Part shown: piece by piece, positions 8,148-14,895 of the stretch
How the letters are laid out: the number at the start of each line of letters is the position of its first letter
Position numbering within the stretch: the stretch's first letter is position 1
NCBI GenBank assembly: GCA_041739875.1
Contig: JBGSNA010000263.1
Coordinates: 1 to 64,000, forward strand
From: JBBSJZ01 sp041739875
GTDB lineage: Bacteria; Planctomycetota; Planctomycetia; Pirellulales; Pirellulaceae
Direction of reading: 5' to 3'
Length of the DNA stretch: 64,000 nt
Translations under genes and position numbers: made by a program
The notes under the pieces: model-generated
Seen by the model: the letters and a program-made list of their open reading frames with translations, nothing else
The model's database searches: none
Told to the model about the DNA's origin: nothing

Positions 8148-8879
8148 ATGACATCACAAACAGTCGATCGCGATGCAATTGAATCGCTCGTTCGTCAAGC
8201 GATCCGTCAATCGCTCGGCGGAGTATCTGCACCGACAAGTCGCGCCAATCACCTGGGCTGGGTCGATGGCAAGCCGAACTTGCGAGTGAGTATCTCGGCG
8301 CGTCATTGCCATTTAACGGATGAGCACGTCGAGATCCTGTTCGGTCGAGGTGCGGTACTCGAGCCCGACAAAGGCTTGTACCAAGACGGCTTCTACGCTG
8401 CGAAACAGACCGTGATGGTGGTTGGGCCGCGTCGACGGATGCTGCCAAGCGTTCGAGTTCTCGGACCCACTCGCGGCGCCAGCCAAGTGGAATTGGCGCT
8501 AACCGATTCGATCTCCCTGGGTATCGACGCACCGATCCGTCACAGCGGCAAAATCGATGGCACCCCAGGCTGTGTCTTAGTTGGCCCCGCCGGATCCGTC
8601 CAGCTCGACCGGGGTGTGATCCGCGCCGCCCGCCACGTGCACATGAATTTCTTTGATTGTGAGCACTTCGGCGTCAAAGACGGCGACATGATGCAACTTG
8701 TCATCAAGAGCCCGGATTGTAGCGTTCGATTTGACGATGTGCTGGTTCGTGCGGACAAGGCTGCGAAGCTCGAAGTCCACATCGACACAGACGAAGGAAA
8801 CGCGTGCAACCTCGACTCGGCGACCGAAGTTCGAATCGAAGCTGTCACACCGTGTGGCTGTAAAGACAAGCACAAGTAA
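8148..8879 (+). CDS. pduL: PduL-type phosphate acyltransferase, BMC cargo
   Basis: A 243-residue PduL-family phosphotransacylase. It converts acyl-CoA plus phosphate to acyl-phosphate and CoA, and so recycles CoA inside a microcompartment. Both metal-binding histidine motifs are present, SARHCHL at residues 50-56 and RHVHMN near 162-167. The family's two-barrel repeat is visible from the similar segments around them. The first 24 residues contain an amphipathic helix (DAIESLVRQAIRQSL) followed by a Ser/Pro linker, the usual form of an encapsulation peptide, which predicts a lumenal location. It is the first gene of the BMC operon and precedes the shell genes. Its partners are the aldehyde dehydrogenase (11252) and acetate kinase (9674). 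Confidence 0.95.
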   Translation: MTSQTVDRDAIESLVRQAIRQSLGGVSAPTSRANHLGWVDGKPNLRVSISARHCHLTDEHVEILFGRGAVLEPDKGLYQDGFYAAKQTVMVVGPRRRMLPSVRVLGPTRGASQVELALTDSISLGIDAPIRHSGKIDGTPGCVLVGPAGSVQLDRGVIRAARHVHMNFFDCEHFGVKDGDMMQLVIKSPDCSVRFDDVLVRADKAAKLEVHIDTDEGNACNLDSATEVRIEAVTPCGCKDKHK

Positions 8880-8949
8880 AACGATCTCTCTTTTTGAGTC
8901 TCAACACTAACCCTCAACTCTCCACCCTTTTTTCAAGGCAGTATCTGAA

Positions 8950-9249
8950 ATGGCAAAAACTAGTGAAGCACTCGGCATGATCGAAACCAAGGGGTTTATC
9001 GCCTTGGTCGAAGCGTCCGATGCAATGATGAAGGCCGCCAACGTGACGTTCCTGGGCTGGGACAAAATCGGCAGCGGTTTGGTAAGCGCATTCGTAACCG
9101 GCGATGTCGCAGCTGTGAAAGCAGCGACTGACGCAGGTGCAGCAGCCGCTGGTCGCGTCGGCGAAGTCGTTAGCGTGCAGGTGATCCCTCGCCCACACGA
9201 TGACCTGAACAAGATCCTGAAGTTCGCTGGCACTCCCGCGAAGAAATAA
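8950..9249 (+). CDS. BMC-H shell protein with PduA-like pore
   Basis: A 99-residue single-domain hexameric shell protein (pfam00936). It begins with ALGMIETKGFIALVEASDAM, the canonical first strand and helix, and has the pore loop WDKIGSGLVSAF. The KIGSG pore motif matches PduA-type hexamers that pass small polar metabolites. The C-terminal helix is followed by a short basic tail (GTPAKK). A second BMC-H gene follows 56 bp downstream. I recall the two BMC-H proteins of Planctopirus limnophila being called PvmD and PvmE, and this would be the first of them. The shell-protein call is firm and the transport role of the pore is inferred. Confidence 0.97.
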   Translation: MAKTSEALGMIETKGFIALVEASDAMMKAANVTFLGWDKIGSGLVSAFVTGDVAAVKAATDAGAAAAGRVGEVVSVQVIPRPHDDLNKILKFAGTPAKK

Positions 9250-9305
9250 TCCCTTTTTCTTCGTAACTACTTCCCCTACAAAAATTTAGAATAAGAAATA
9301 CATCC

Positions 9306-9575
9306 ATGAACGACGCAATTGGTTTGATCGAAACAAAGGGTTTGTTGGCTTTGGTCGAAGCAACGGACGCAATGGCAAAGGCTGCTAACGTACAAATCGT
9401 CAAGCGAGTCGATATTGGCGGCGCTTACCAAACCACCGTTGTCAGCGGTGACGTTGGCAGCGTTCGCGCAGCCGTCGAAGCTGGTGCCGCCGCCGCCGCA
9501 CAAGTTGGTGAATTGGTTGCAAGCCACGTGATCGCACGACCATCCGAAGGTTTGATCGCAGCTTTTTTGAACTAA
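9306..9575 (+). CDS. BMC-H shell protein with divergent pore loop
   Basis: An 89-residue BMC-H paralogue of the preceding gene, starting AIGLIETKGLLALVEATDAM. The pore region reads RVDIGGAYQTTVVSGD in place of the DKIGSGLV of its neighbour, so the residue lining the hexamer centre differs (GGAY instead of GSG). A different permeability or a structural role is therefore likely. It has an Ala-rich helix (AAVEAGAAAAAQVGELVA), typical of the domain. The gene is followed 8 bases after its stop by a perfect 7-bp hairpin and then acetate kinase. No BMC-T gene is present in the window, so these two hexamers and three pentamers form the whole local shell set. Confidence 0.97.
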   Translation: MNDAIGLIETKGLLALVEATDAMAKAANVQIVKRVDIGGAYQTTVVSGDVGSVRAAVEAGAAAAAQVGELVASHVIARPSEGLIAAFLN

Positions 9576-9583
9576 CGCCAGAG

Positions 9584-9603
9584 GATTCGGTATTTTCCGA
9601 ATC
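9584..9603 (+). other. Intercistronic hairpin between BMC-H and ackA
   Basis: Perfect 7-bp stem GATTCGG / CCGAATC with a 6-base loop TATTTT. It is not followed by a U-run, so it is not a classical intrinsic terminator. It could stabilise the 3' end of the shell-gene mRNA or lower expression of the downstream enzymes. Confidence 0.5.
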
Positions 9604-9673
9604 AACTTTGGCGAATGAACGTTCCGGTTCGTTGCTTTTTCAATCCATTGCCCCTCAACCCTTCGGTAGTTCC

Positions 9674-10894
9674 GTGCTCGTACTTGTCGCGAATCTGGGA
9701 TCGACCAGCTTCAAGTATCGCTTATTTGATATGAGCGATGAACGATGTTTGGCGCGCGGAGGTGTCGAACGTATCGGCGAGAGCGAAAGCCCTTGTTCGG
9801 TAGAGATCGGTGATTGGAAAGACGAACGGGTGATGTCGGTGCCGGATCACGGCGTCGCCGTTGCTGCCTGTTTCGAGCAATTGACGGACCCCGAGCATGG
9901 TGCGATCAAGGACGCGAGCGAAGTCCAGGCGATTGGATTCAAAGCGGTTCACGGTGGTCGGCTTTCAGGTGTGTTCATTGTCAATGATGATGTCCTCGAT
10001 GCCATGGCGGAGATGAATGCGGCGGCTCCAGCCCACAATCCTCCCTACATCGCCGCAATGCGAAAACTGCGTGAACGTTTTCCGAACTTGCCACTCGTGG
10101 CCGCGTTCGAAACGAACTTTCACCAGACAATTCCAGCGGCGAGACGTGAGTATGCGATCCCTCGTGAATGGGCAAACGATTTGCACATTCGGAAATGGGG
10201 ATTTCATGGCGCAAGCCATCGATTCATTGCCACACGTAGTGCGGAATTGCTTGGTCACAGCGACTTCAGAGTGATCTCTTGTCACCTCGGTGGAAGTAGC
10301 AGTCTGACGGCGATCCAAAGTGGAAAGAGCGTTGCCACAACGATGGGCATGACGCCCCAAACAGGATTGCCTCAAAACAATCGAGTGGGTGACTTCGACG
10401 CGTTTGCATTGCCACTCATCATCGAACGCACCGGGCTATCGCTCCAGGAGGTTCTCAAACAACTTGCAAGCCGCGGAGGTCTGCTTGGATTGAGCGGACG
10501 TAGCGGTGACATTCGCGATTTGGAAGCCGGAGCTGATTCAGGCGACGAGGGATGTCGACTTGCTTTGGATGTCTACGTCGAAGAAGTCCGTCGACACATT
10601 GGCGGATTGATCATGGCGATGGGCGGAGTCGATGCGATCGTGTTTACCGGCGGAATCGGCGAAAAAGGCAAACGTATCCGAAGCTCCGTCTGCAGTGGTT
10701 TGGAAGACCTTGGCATCGTGCTCAATATTCAAGCGAACGAATCAACCAACGGTGAAGGCTCGTTCCATGACGCGACAAGCCGAGTCCAATTGTGGGTGAT
10801 CCCGACGAACGAAGAGATCGTTGTTGCAAGACAATGCGTCGATGTGCTTAGCAAGCCAGTTGAAGCACCTTTAACCATTTTACCTACGAAGTAG
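9674..10894 (+). CDS. ackA: Acetate kinase-family acyl kinase of the BMC operon
   Basis: An acetate/propionate kinase, which makes ATP and a carboxylate from the acyl-phosphate produced by PduL. It shows the ASKHA phosphate loop VANLGSTSFKYRLFD at the N-terminus, the family signatures WGFHGASHRFIA, ISCHLGGSSSLTAI, MGMTPQTGLPQNNR and the C-terminal FTGGIGEKGKRIR. The frame extends up to a TTG at 9608, but I chose the GTG at 9674. It gives 406 residues, matching the roughly 400 of the family, and the TTG lies only 4 bases after a hairpin. No encapsulation helix is evident, so it may sit outside the shell. Its stop is 8 bases before the next BMC-P gene. In this setting a lactyl- or propionyl-type phosphate is a plausible substrate. 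Confidence 0.93.
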   Translation: MLVLVANLGSTSFKYRLFDMSDERCLARGGVERIGESESPCSVEIGDWKDERVMSVPDHGVAVAACFEQLTDPEHGAIKDASEVQAIGFKAVHGGRLSGVFIVNDDVLDAMAEMNAAAPAHNPPYIAAMRKLRERFPNLPLVAAFETNFHQTIPAARREYAIPREWANDLHIRKWGFHGASHRFIATRSAELLGHSDFRVISCHLGGSSSLTAIQSGKSVATTMGMTPQTGLPQNNRVGDFDAFALPLIIERTGLSLQEVLKQLASRGGLLGLSGRSGDIRDLEAGADSGDEGCRLALDVYVEEVRRHIGGLIMAMGGVDAIVFTGGIGEKGKRIRSSVCSGLEDLGIVLNIQANESTNGEGSFHDATSRVQLWVIPTNEEIVVARQCVDVLSKPVEAPLTILPTK

Positions 10895-10902
10895 TTGTTG
10901 CC

Positions 10903-11217
10903 ATGTTTGTCGCTCGCGTAATCGGATCGGTGGTCAGTACCCAAAAGGTACAGACGATGACCGGCCATAAGCTGCTTGTCGTCGAACCGTATCGACTCGA
11001 GGCCGAATCCCGATCTTCGCTCGTCTCGGCTGGTCGCACGTTCATCACCGTCGACACGCTCGGTGCGGGCGAAGGCGATTTTGTATTGATTTGCCAAGGC
11101 AGCAGCGCTCGACTGACTCCAGAAACCAAAGACTTGCCCATCGACGCTGTCGTCATCGGCATCGTTGATCGCGTCACGATCGAAAAACAGAGCGTCTACT
11201 CTCGCAGCGACGCATAA
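10903..11217 (+). CDS. BMC-P shell vertex protein (EutN/CcmL family)
   Basis: A 104-residue EutN/CcmL-type pentamer (pfam03319) that caps the vertices of a microcompartment. It shows the family start MFVARVIGSVVSTQK, the KLLVVEPYRL strand, the TVDTLGAGEGDFVLICQGSSAR turn and the PIDAVVIGIVDRV C-terminal strand. It is the longest of the three BMC-P proteins here, with an insertion near residues 38-48 (EAESRSSLVSA). It sits 8 bp after ackA and 34 bp before the aldehyde dehydrogenase, so it is clearly in the operon. As I recall, the Planctopirus limnophila counterparts are PvmH, PvmK and PvmM. Confidence 0.97.
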   Translation: MFVARVIGSVVSTQKVQTMTGHKLLVVEPYRLEAESRSSLVSAGRTFITVDTLGAGEGDFVLICQGSSARLTPETKDLPIDAVVIGIVDRVTIEKQSVYSRSDA

Positions 11218-11251
11218 CCATAAACCTCATCACGATTGAAGAGTTCACATA

Positions 11252-12700
11252 ATGCAGTTCGATGAAAACTTGATTCGCAGCGTGGTTGCCCAAGTGTTGG
11301 CCGAAGTCGGGCCGATGCCACGGGCTAGCCACAGTGCTCCCGCCAAGCTCAATGGACACGCCTCGAGTTACACCGGTCGTTACGGAATCTTCACCGATGC
11401 CGACGAAGCGGTTGCCGCCGCTCGAGTTGCGTTTGAGCAGTTGCGTGAACGAAGCATCGAAGAACGACGCGGCATGATCAATATCATTCGCCGCATCTCG
11501 ATCGACAATTGCGAAGAACTCGGTCGGATGGAGATGGAAGAGACCAAAATCGGTCGCCTCGAGCACAAAATCGAAAAGCTCAAGGCACTTGGCGAAATGT
11601 CCCCAGGTGTCGAGTTTCTTGAGACGAAAGCCTACAGTGGCGATCACGGTCTAGCGATTATCGAACGTGCTCCGTTCGGTGTGATCGGTGCCATCACCCC
11701 CGTCACTCACTCGCTGCCCACGATCACCGGCAACGCTGTCAGCATGATTGCTGGTGGAAACACTCTCGTAGTGAATCCGCATCCGTCGGGCAAGAAAGTG
11801 GCTGCGGAGGGCGTTCGCCGCTTCAACCAAGCGATTCACGCGAAGTATGGAATCGACAATCTTATCTGTGTCATCGCGGAACCTACCTTGGAAAGTGCTG
11901 AGGCTCTTTTTAAGAACCGCAATATCGCACTCATCTGCGTCACGGGCGGTCCGGCGGTCGCTCGCGCAGCACTCAACAGTGGCAAACGAGCCATTGTTGC
12001 TGGCCCAGGCAACCCGCCAGTCGTTGTCGATGAGACCGCTGACTTGGATCGCGCAGCTCGCTGCATCATCCAAGGCGGTGCGTACGACAACAATCTACTG
12101 TGTATCGCGGAGAAAGAAGTTTTCGTCGTCGAAAGTGTGTTCGATGCGATGATGGATGCCATGCGTCGTGCGGGTGCCGTCCAGTTGAACTCACAGCAAA
12201 TTCAACAGCTCACGAGCAAAGCAATCGTTCAAGTCGGCGACGACAAGCACGATGCGGCATGCAAAGACTATATCGGCCAAGACGCGAGTTTTCTCGCGGC
12301 AGCCGCAGGCGTCAGCGTGCCGGCGAGTACGGAGCTCCTCTTTGGCGAAACCGACGAACATCATCCATTTGTCAGTGTCGAGCAAATGATGCCCTTCATT
12401 CCATTCGTCCGAGCCCGCGATGTCGACCACGCAATCGCAATGGCCAAGCAATACGAACACGGCTTCCGACACACGGCCATTATTCACTCTCGCAACGTCC
12501 ACAACATGACCAAAATGGGTCGTGAAATGGACACGACGTTGTACGTCAAGAACGGCCCGTGCATGGCGTCACTCGGGCTTGGTGGTGAAGGCTATCTCTC
12601 GTTCTCGATCGCTGGTCCAACCGGCGAGGGCGTTACGACACCAACAACATTCACTCGCGAACGCCGATGCAGCATGATCGACGAGTTAAGAGTCGTTTAA
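11252..12700 (+). CDS. CoA-acylating aldehyde dehydrogenase, BMC cargo
   Basis: A 482-residue aldehyde dehydrogenase of the EutE/PduP type. It oxidises an aldehyde to acyl-CoA with NAD+. The catalytic cysteine is C284, in the motif NNLLCIAEKEVFVVE that distinguishes CoA-acylating enzymes. Other marks are GVIGAITPVTHSLPT, NTLVVNPHPSGKK and VTGGPAVARAAL, and the C-terminal PTGEGVTTPTTFTR. Residues 4-20 (ENLIRSVVAQVLAEVG) form an amphipathic helix followed by a Pro/Ser/Gly linker, a typical encapsulation peptide. With the class II aldolase downstream, L-lactaldehyde is the most likely substrate, as shown for the homologous planctomycete BMC. The stop codon overlaps the start of the next BMC-P gene (TAATG). 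Confidence 0.97.
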   Translation: MQFDENLIRSVVAQVLAEVGPMPRASHSAPAKLNGHASSYTGRYGIFTDADEAVAAARVAFEQLRERSIEERRGMINIIRRISIDNCEELGRMEMEETKIGRLEHKIEKLKALGEMSPGVEFLETKAYSGDHGLAIIERAPFGVIGAITPVTHSLPTITGNAVSMIAGGNTLVVNPHPSGKKVAAEGVRRFNQAIHAKYGIDNLICVIAEPTLESAEALFKNRNIALICVTGGPAVARAALNSGKRAIVAGPGNPPVVVDETADLDRAARCIIQGGAYDNNLLCIAEKEVFVVESVFDAMMDAMRRAGAVQLNSQQIQQLTSKAIVQVGDDKHDAACKDYIGQDASFLAAAAGVSVPASTELLFGETDEHHPFVSVEQMMPFIPFVRARDVDHAIAMAKQYEHGFRHTAIIHSRNVHNMTKMGREMDTTLYVKNGPCMASLGLGGEGYLSFSIAGPTGEGVTTPTTFTRERRCSMIDELRVV

Positions 12701-12954
12701 TGCAGATTGCTATCGTTCTCGGTTCAGCACGAGCCACCGTAAAGCACGTCAGTTTCGAGGGCCAAAAGCTCGCGGTGCTGCAACCGATTACCCAGGCTGG
12801 GAAAAACGACGGCCCACCGATCATGGCGGTCGACGCGATGGGATGCCGCAAAGGTGATCGTGTCATGATCACTAGTGACGGCACTTATGCTAGAGAAATC
12901 ACGAAACACGAGAATACCCCCGCACGCTGGAGCGTGATGGGAATCTTGGATTAA
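12700..12954 (+). CDS. BMC-P shell vertex protein (EutN/CcmL family)
   Basis: An 84-residue BMC-P pentamer, the shortest of the three. It starts MQIAIVLGSARATVKH and has the strands KLAVLQPITQAG and MAVDAMGCRKGDRVMITSDG and ends WSVMGILD, all of the EutN/CcmL fold. The frame is open upstream to 12667, but that part lies inside the aldehyde dehydrogenase gene. The ATG at 12700 shares its A with the preceding TAA, giving a 1-bp overlap and probable translational coupling. The family call is firm. Confidence 0.96.
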   Translation: MQIAIVLGSARATVKHVSFEGQKLAVLQPITQAGKNDGPPIMAVDAMGCRKGDRVMITSDGTYAREITKHENTPARWSVMGILD

Positions 12955-12982
12955 CCCGCAACGATTCCAACACACACAACGC

Positions 12983-13633
12983 ATGTCTTCCAACCTGACT
13001 TCCAGCACTTCCGCAACGATTGATCCGGCGTACATCGCCGAGATCGTCCGGCTGGTGCTTGCGCGAGTCAGGGCTTCTGGAACACTGATCCAACCAACCA
13101 ACCAGGCAACCAACCAAGCACCGATTGCTGAGGCCGTCAAGCTTGTCACGGTGGAAACCGTCGTGGCGAGTGCCGCATCGAATGATCGCATCATTCGCAT
13201 CAATCGCAAGTCGATCGTGACCCCTGCGGCACGCGACGAAGCGAAGCAACTTGGCGTACGACTGGAGATCGGTGGTGCAAACAGCCACACCTCTTCGAAA
13301 CCGGCGACAGATGTCTCCCTTGGAATGATCGATACGACCGATGCCTCGTGGGTCGAAAGCATCACGGCGGCGCTCTCGCGTCGTGGCATCGCCGTTTCTT
13401 CGAATTACTCTGCGATCCAGATCGTTTTGACGGACTGTCCCGCGGAACAAACACACCATTACTCATCGCTTGGAAAACATCGCGCCGCAATGCTCACGGA
13501 AATGAATCAAGTCGAGCGTTTCCATCGCGAGTTGTCTCCCGATGTGTGGGTCATCGACAAGACTCGTGTCGGCTTACCCACGATCGTGAATATTGTCGCG
13601 GTGATCGCACGTTTGGCAGGAGCCGCAGCATGA
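12983..13633 (+). CDS. Uncharacterised BMC cargo protein
   Basis: A 216-residue protein of unknown function fixed within the BMC operon. Residues 16-31 (AYIAEIVRLVLARVRAS) are an amphipathic helix of the encapsulation-peptide kind, followed by a Gln/Thr/Asn/Pro linker made of a 12-bp tandem repeat (13095-13118). Next comes SIVTPAARDEAKQLGVRLEI, a TPxAR...LG motif that also occurs near the N-terminus of EutQ and some other BMC-linked proteins. The C-terminal domain (ISSNYSAIQIVLTD..., then RAAMLTEMNQVERFHREL and LPTIVNIVAVIARLAG) has the alternation of a small alpha/beta fold and faintly recalls RpiB/LacAB isomerases. I would not assign an activity. Its stop overlaps the next BMC-P start (ATGA). 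Confidence 0.85.
   Translation: MSSNLTSSTSATIDPAYIAEIVRLVLARVRASGTLIQPTNQATNQAPIAEAVKLVTVETVVASAASNDRIIRINRKSIVTPAARDEAKQLGVRLEIGGANSHTSSKPATDVSLGMIDTTDASWVESITAALSRRGIAVSSNYSAIQIVLTDCPAEQTHHYSSLGKHRAAMLTEMNQVERFHRELSPDVWVIDKTRVGLPTIVNIVAVIARLAGAAA
13095..13118 (+). repeat. 12-bp tandem repeat in a cargo linker
   Basis: Two units, CAACCAACCAGG and CAACCAACCAAG (11 of 12 identical), in frame, encoding the TNQATNQ stretch that joins the encapsulation helix to the body of the unknown cargo protein. It looks like slippage-generated linker length. Confidence 0.7.
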
Positions 13634-13911
13634 TTTTTGCTCGAACCATCGGCACGGTGACGCTTTCACGATCACATCCGTCGCTTGGAGCGGCAACGCT
13701 TCGGCTGATCGAAACGGTGGACTCGATTGATCGTATCGAGACTCAACCGCTCGGTGGTGAAACGCAAGTGGCTTGGGACATTTGCGGTGCTGGAGACGGC
13801 GACTTAGTCGCGATCGCGGAGGGCCCAGAAGCTGCTCAGCCGTTTCGACCCAAAGTCGTTTGTGTTGACTCGACGATCGTTGCCTTAATTGACCATGTGG
13901 AATTGAAATAA
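13630..13911 (+). CDS. BMC-P shell vertex protein (EutN/CcmL family)
   Basis: A 93-residue third BMC-P protein, starting MIFARTIGTVTLSR with the strands LRLIETVDSI, WDICGAGDGDLVAIAEG and the C-terminal STIVALIDHVELK of the pentamer fold. The frame is open far upstream, but that is out-of-frame overlap with the cargo protein gene. The ATG at 13630 overlaps the TGA of that gene by 4 bp, so the two are coupled. Having three different BMC-P genes next to only two BMC-H genes fits the planctomycete-type locus. The roles of the individual pentamers are unknown. Confidence 0.96.
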   Translation: MIFARTIGTVTLSRSHPSLGAATLRLIETVDSIDRIETQPLGGETQVAWDICGAGDGDLVAIAEGPEAAQPFRPKVVCVDSTIVALIDHVELK

Positions 13912-13968
13912 CGAAAACGGTGCCACAACGTTTGTTCACGCACCCTTCTTTAAGAACTGGAACATCAA

Positions 13969-14856
13969 ATGCAGAACCTTCATAAGATCAAACAAGACAT
14001 GTGCGACATCGGTCGTCGCATTTACAATCGCCAGTTTGCTGCGGCGAACGATGGCAACATCACCGTTCGCGTCAGCGAGAACGAAGTCCTCTGCACGCCA
14101 ACGCTGCACTGCAAAGGTTTTCTCGTACCAGACGACATTTCGCTTGTCGACATGACGGGCAAGCAACTCTCAGGTCGCAAGAAGCGATCGAGCGAAGCTC
14201 TCTTGCACTTGGAAATCTATCGTCAACGCGAAGACATCAAGAGTGTCGTTCACTGTCACCCACCTCATGCGACGGCATTCGCGATCGCTCGTGAACCCAT
14301 TCCGCAATGCATTTTGCCAGAAGTCGAAGTCTTCCTCGGTGACGTGCCGATCACCAAGTATGAAACGCCTGGCGGACAACAATTCGCTGACACCATCATT
14401 CCGTTTGTCCACAAGACCAACATTATGATCTTGGCCAATCACGGCACGGTCAGCTACGGCGAAACTGTCGAGCAGGCCTACTGGTGGACGGAGATCCTCG
14501 ACTCGTATTGCCGCATGTTGATTCTTGCACGGCAACTCGGCCACGTTGCGTATTTGAGTCCTGAGAAGAGCCAAGAACTGCTTGAACTCAAGGACAAGTG
14601 GGGATACAAAGATCCTCGAAACACGAAGGAATTCGAAGACTGTGACATTTGTGCCAACGACATCTTCCGTGAGTCATGGGCTGATGCTGGCGTCGCTCGT
14701 CGCGCTTTTTCACCACCACCGCCGATCAAATTGCCCGCTGCGAGTAACGCCGCTGTAAGTAACGCCGCTGCGACGAAAGCACCCGCTGGAATTGACGAGG
14801 CCCAGCTTGTGAAGTTGATTACAGACGAAGTGATTCGTCAGCTTCAAAAGAACTAG
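13969..14856 (+). CDS. Class II aldolase (fuculose/rhamnulose-1-phosphate type), BMC cargo
   Basis: A 295-residue class II aldolase/adducin-family enzyme, the substrate-defining enzyme of this BMC. The zinc ligands are H95 and H97 in VVHCHPPHATAF and H158 in LANHGTVSYGE. The core (residues 1-240) resembles L-fuculose-1-phosphate aldolase, which gives DHAP and L-lactaldehyde. Beyond the usual end of the family there is a low-complexity Ala/Ser/Pro linker (residues about 245-273, including a 15-bp tandem repeat at 14743-14772). It ends in a final amphipathic helix, DEAQLVKLITDEVIRQLQ, which is a C-terminal encapsulation peptide. Homologous planctomycete loci degrade fucose and rhamnose, and kinases and isomerases for those sugars are not in the window. 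Confidence 0.93.
   Translation: MQNLHKIKQDMCDIGRRIYNRQFAAANDGNITVRVSENEVLCTPTLHCKGFLVPDDISLVDMTGKQLSGRKKRSSEALLHLEIYRQREDIKSVVHCHPPHATAFAIAREPIPQCILPEVEVFLGDVPITKYETPGGQQFADTIIPFVHKTNIMILANHGTVSYGETVEQAYWWTEILDSYCRMLILARQLGHVAYLSPEKSQELLELKDKWGYKDPRNTKEFEDCDICANDIFRESWADAGVARRAFSPPPPIKLPAASNAAVSNAAATKAPAGIDEAQLVKLITDEVIRQLQKN
14743..14772 (+). repeat. 15-bp tandem repeat in the aldolase linker
   Basis: Two in-frame copies of AGTAACGCCGCTGNR (14743-14757, 14758-14772), encoding SNAAV then SNAAA, in the linker between the aldolase core and its C-terminal encapsulation helix. It is the second cargo protein of the operon with a micro-repeat in this position. Confidence 0.7.
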
Positions 14857-14895
14857 GCCATTTGAACCACACTACGCTAAGACAGTAACAGCAAC

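Noticed and set aside
9608..9673. 22-codon N-terminal extension of acetate kinase from a TTG start
   Set aside because: Not present in the family's usual length, starts just after a hairpin; kept only as an alternative.
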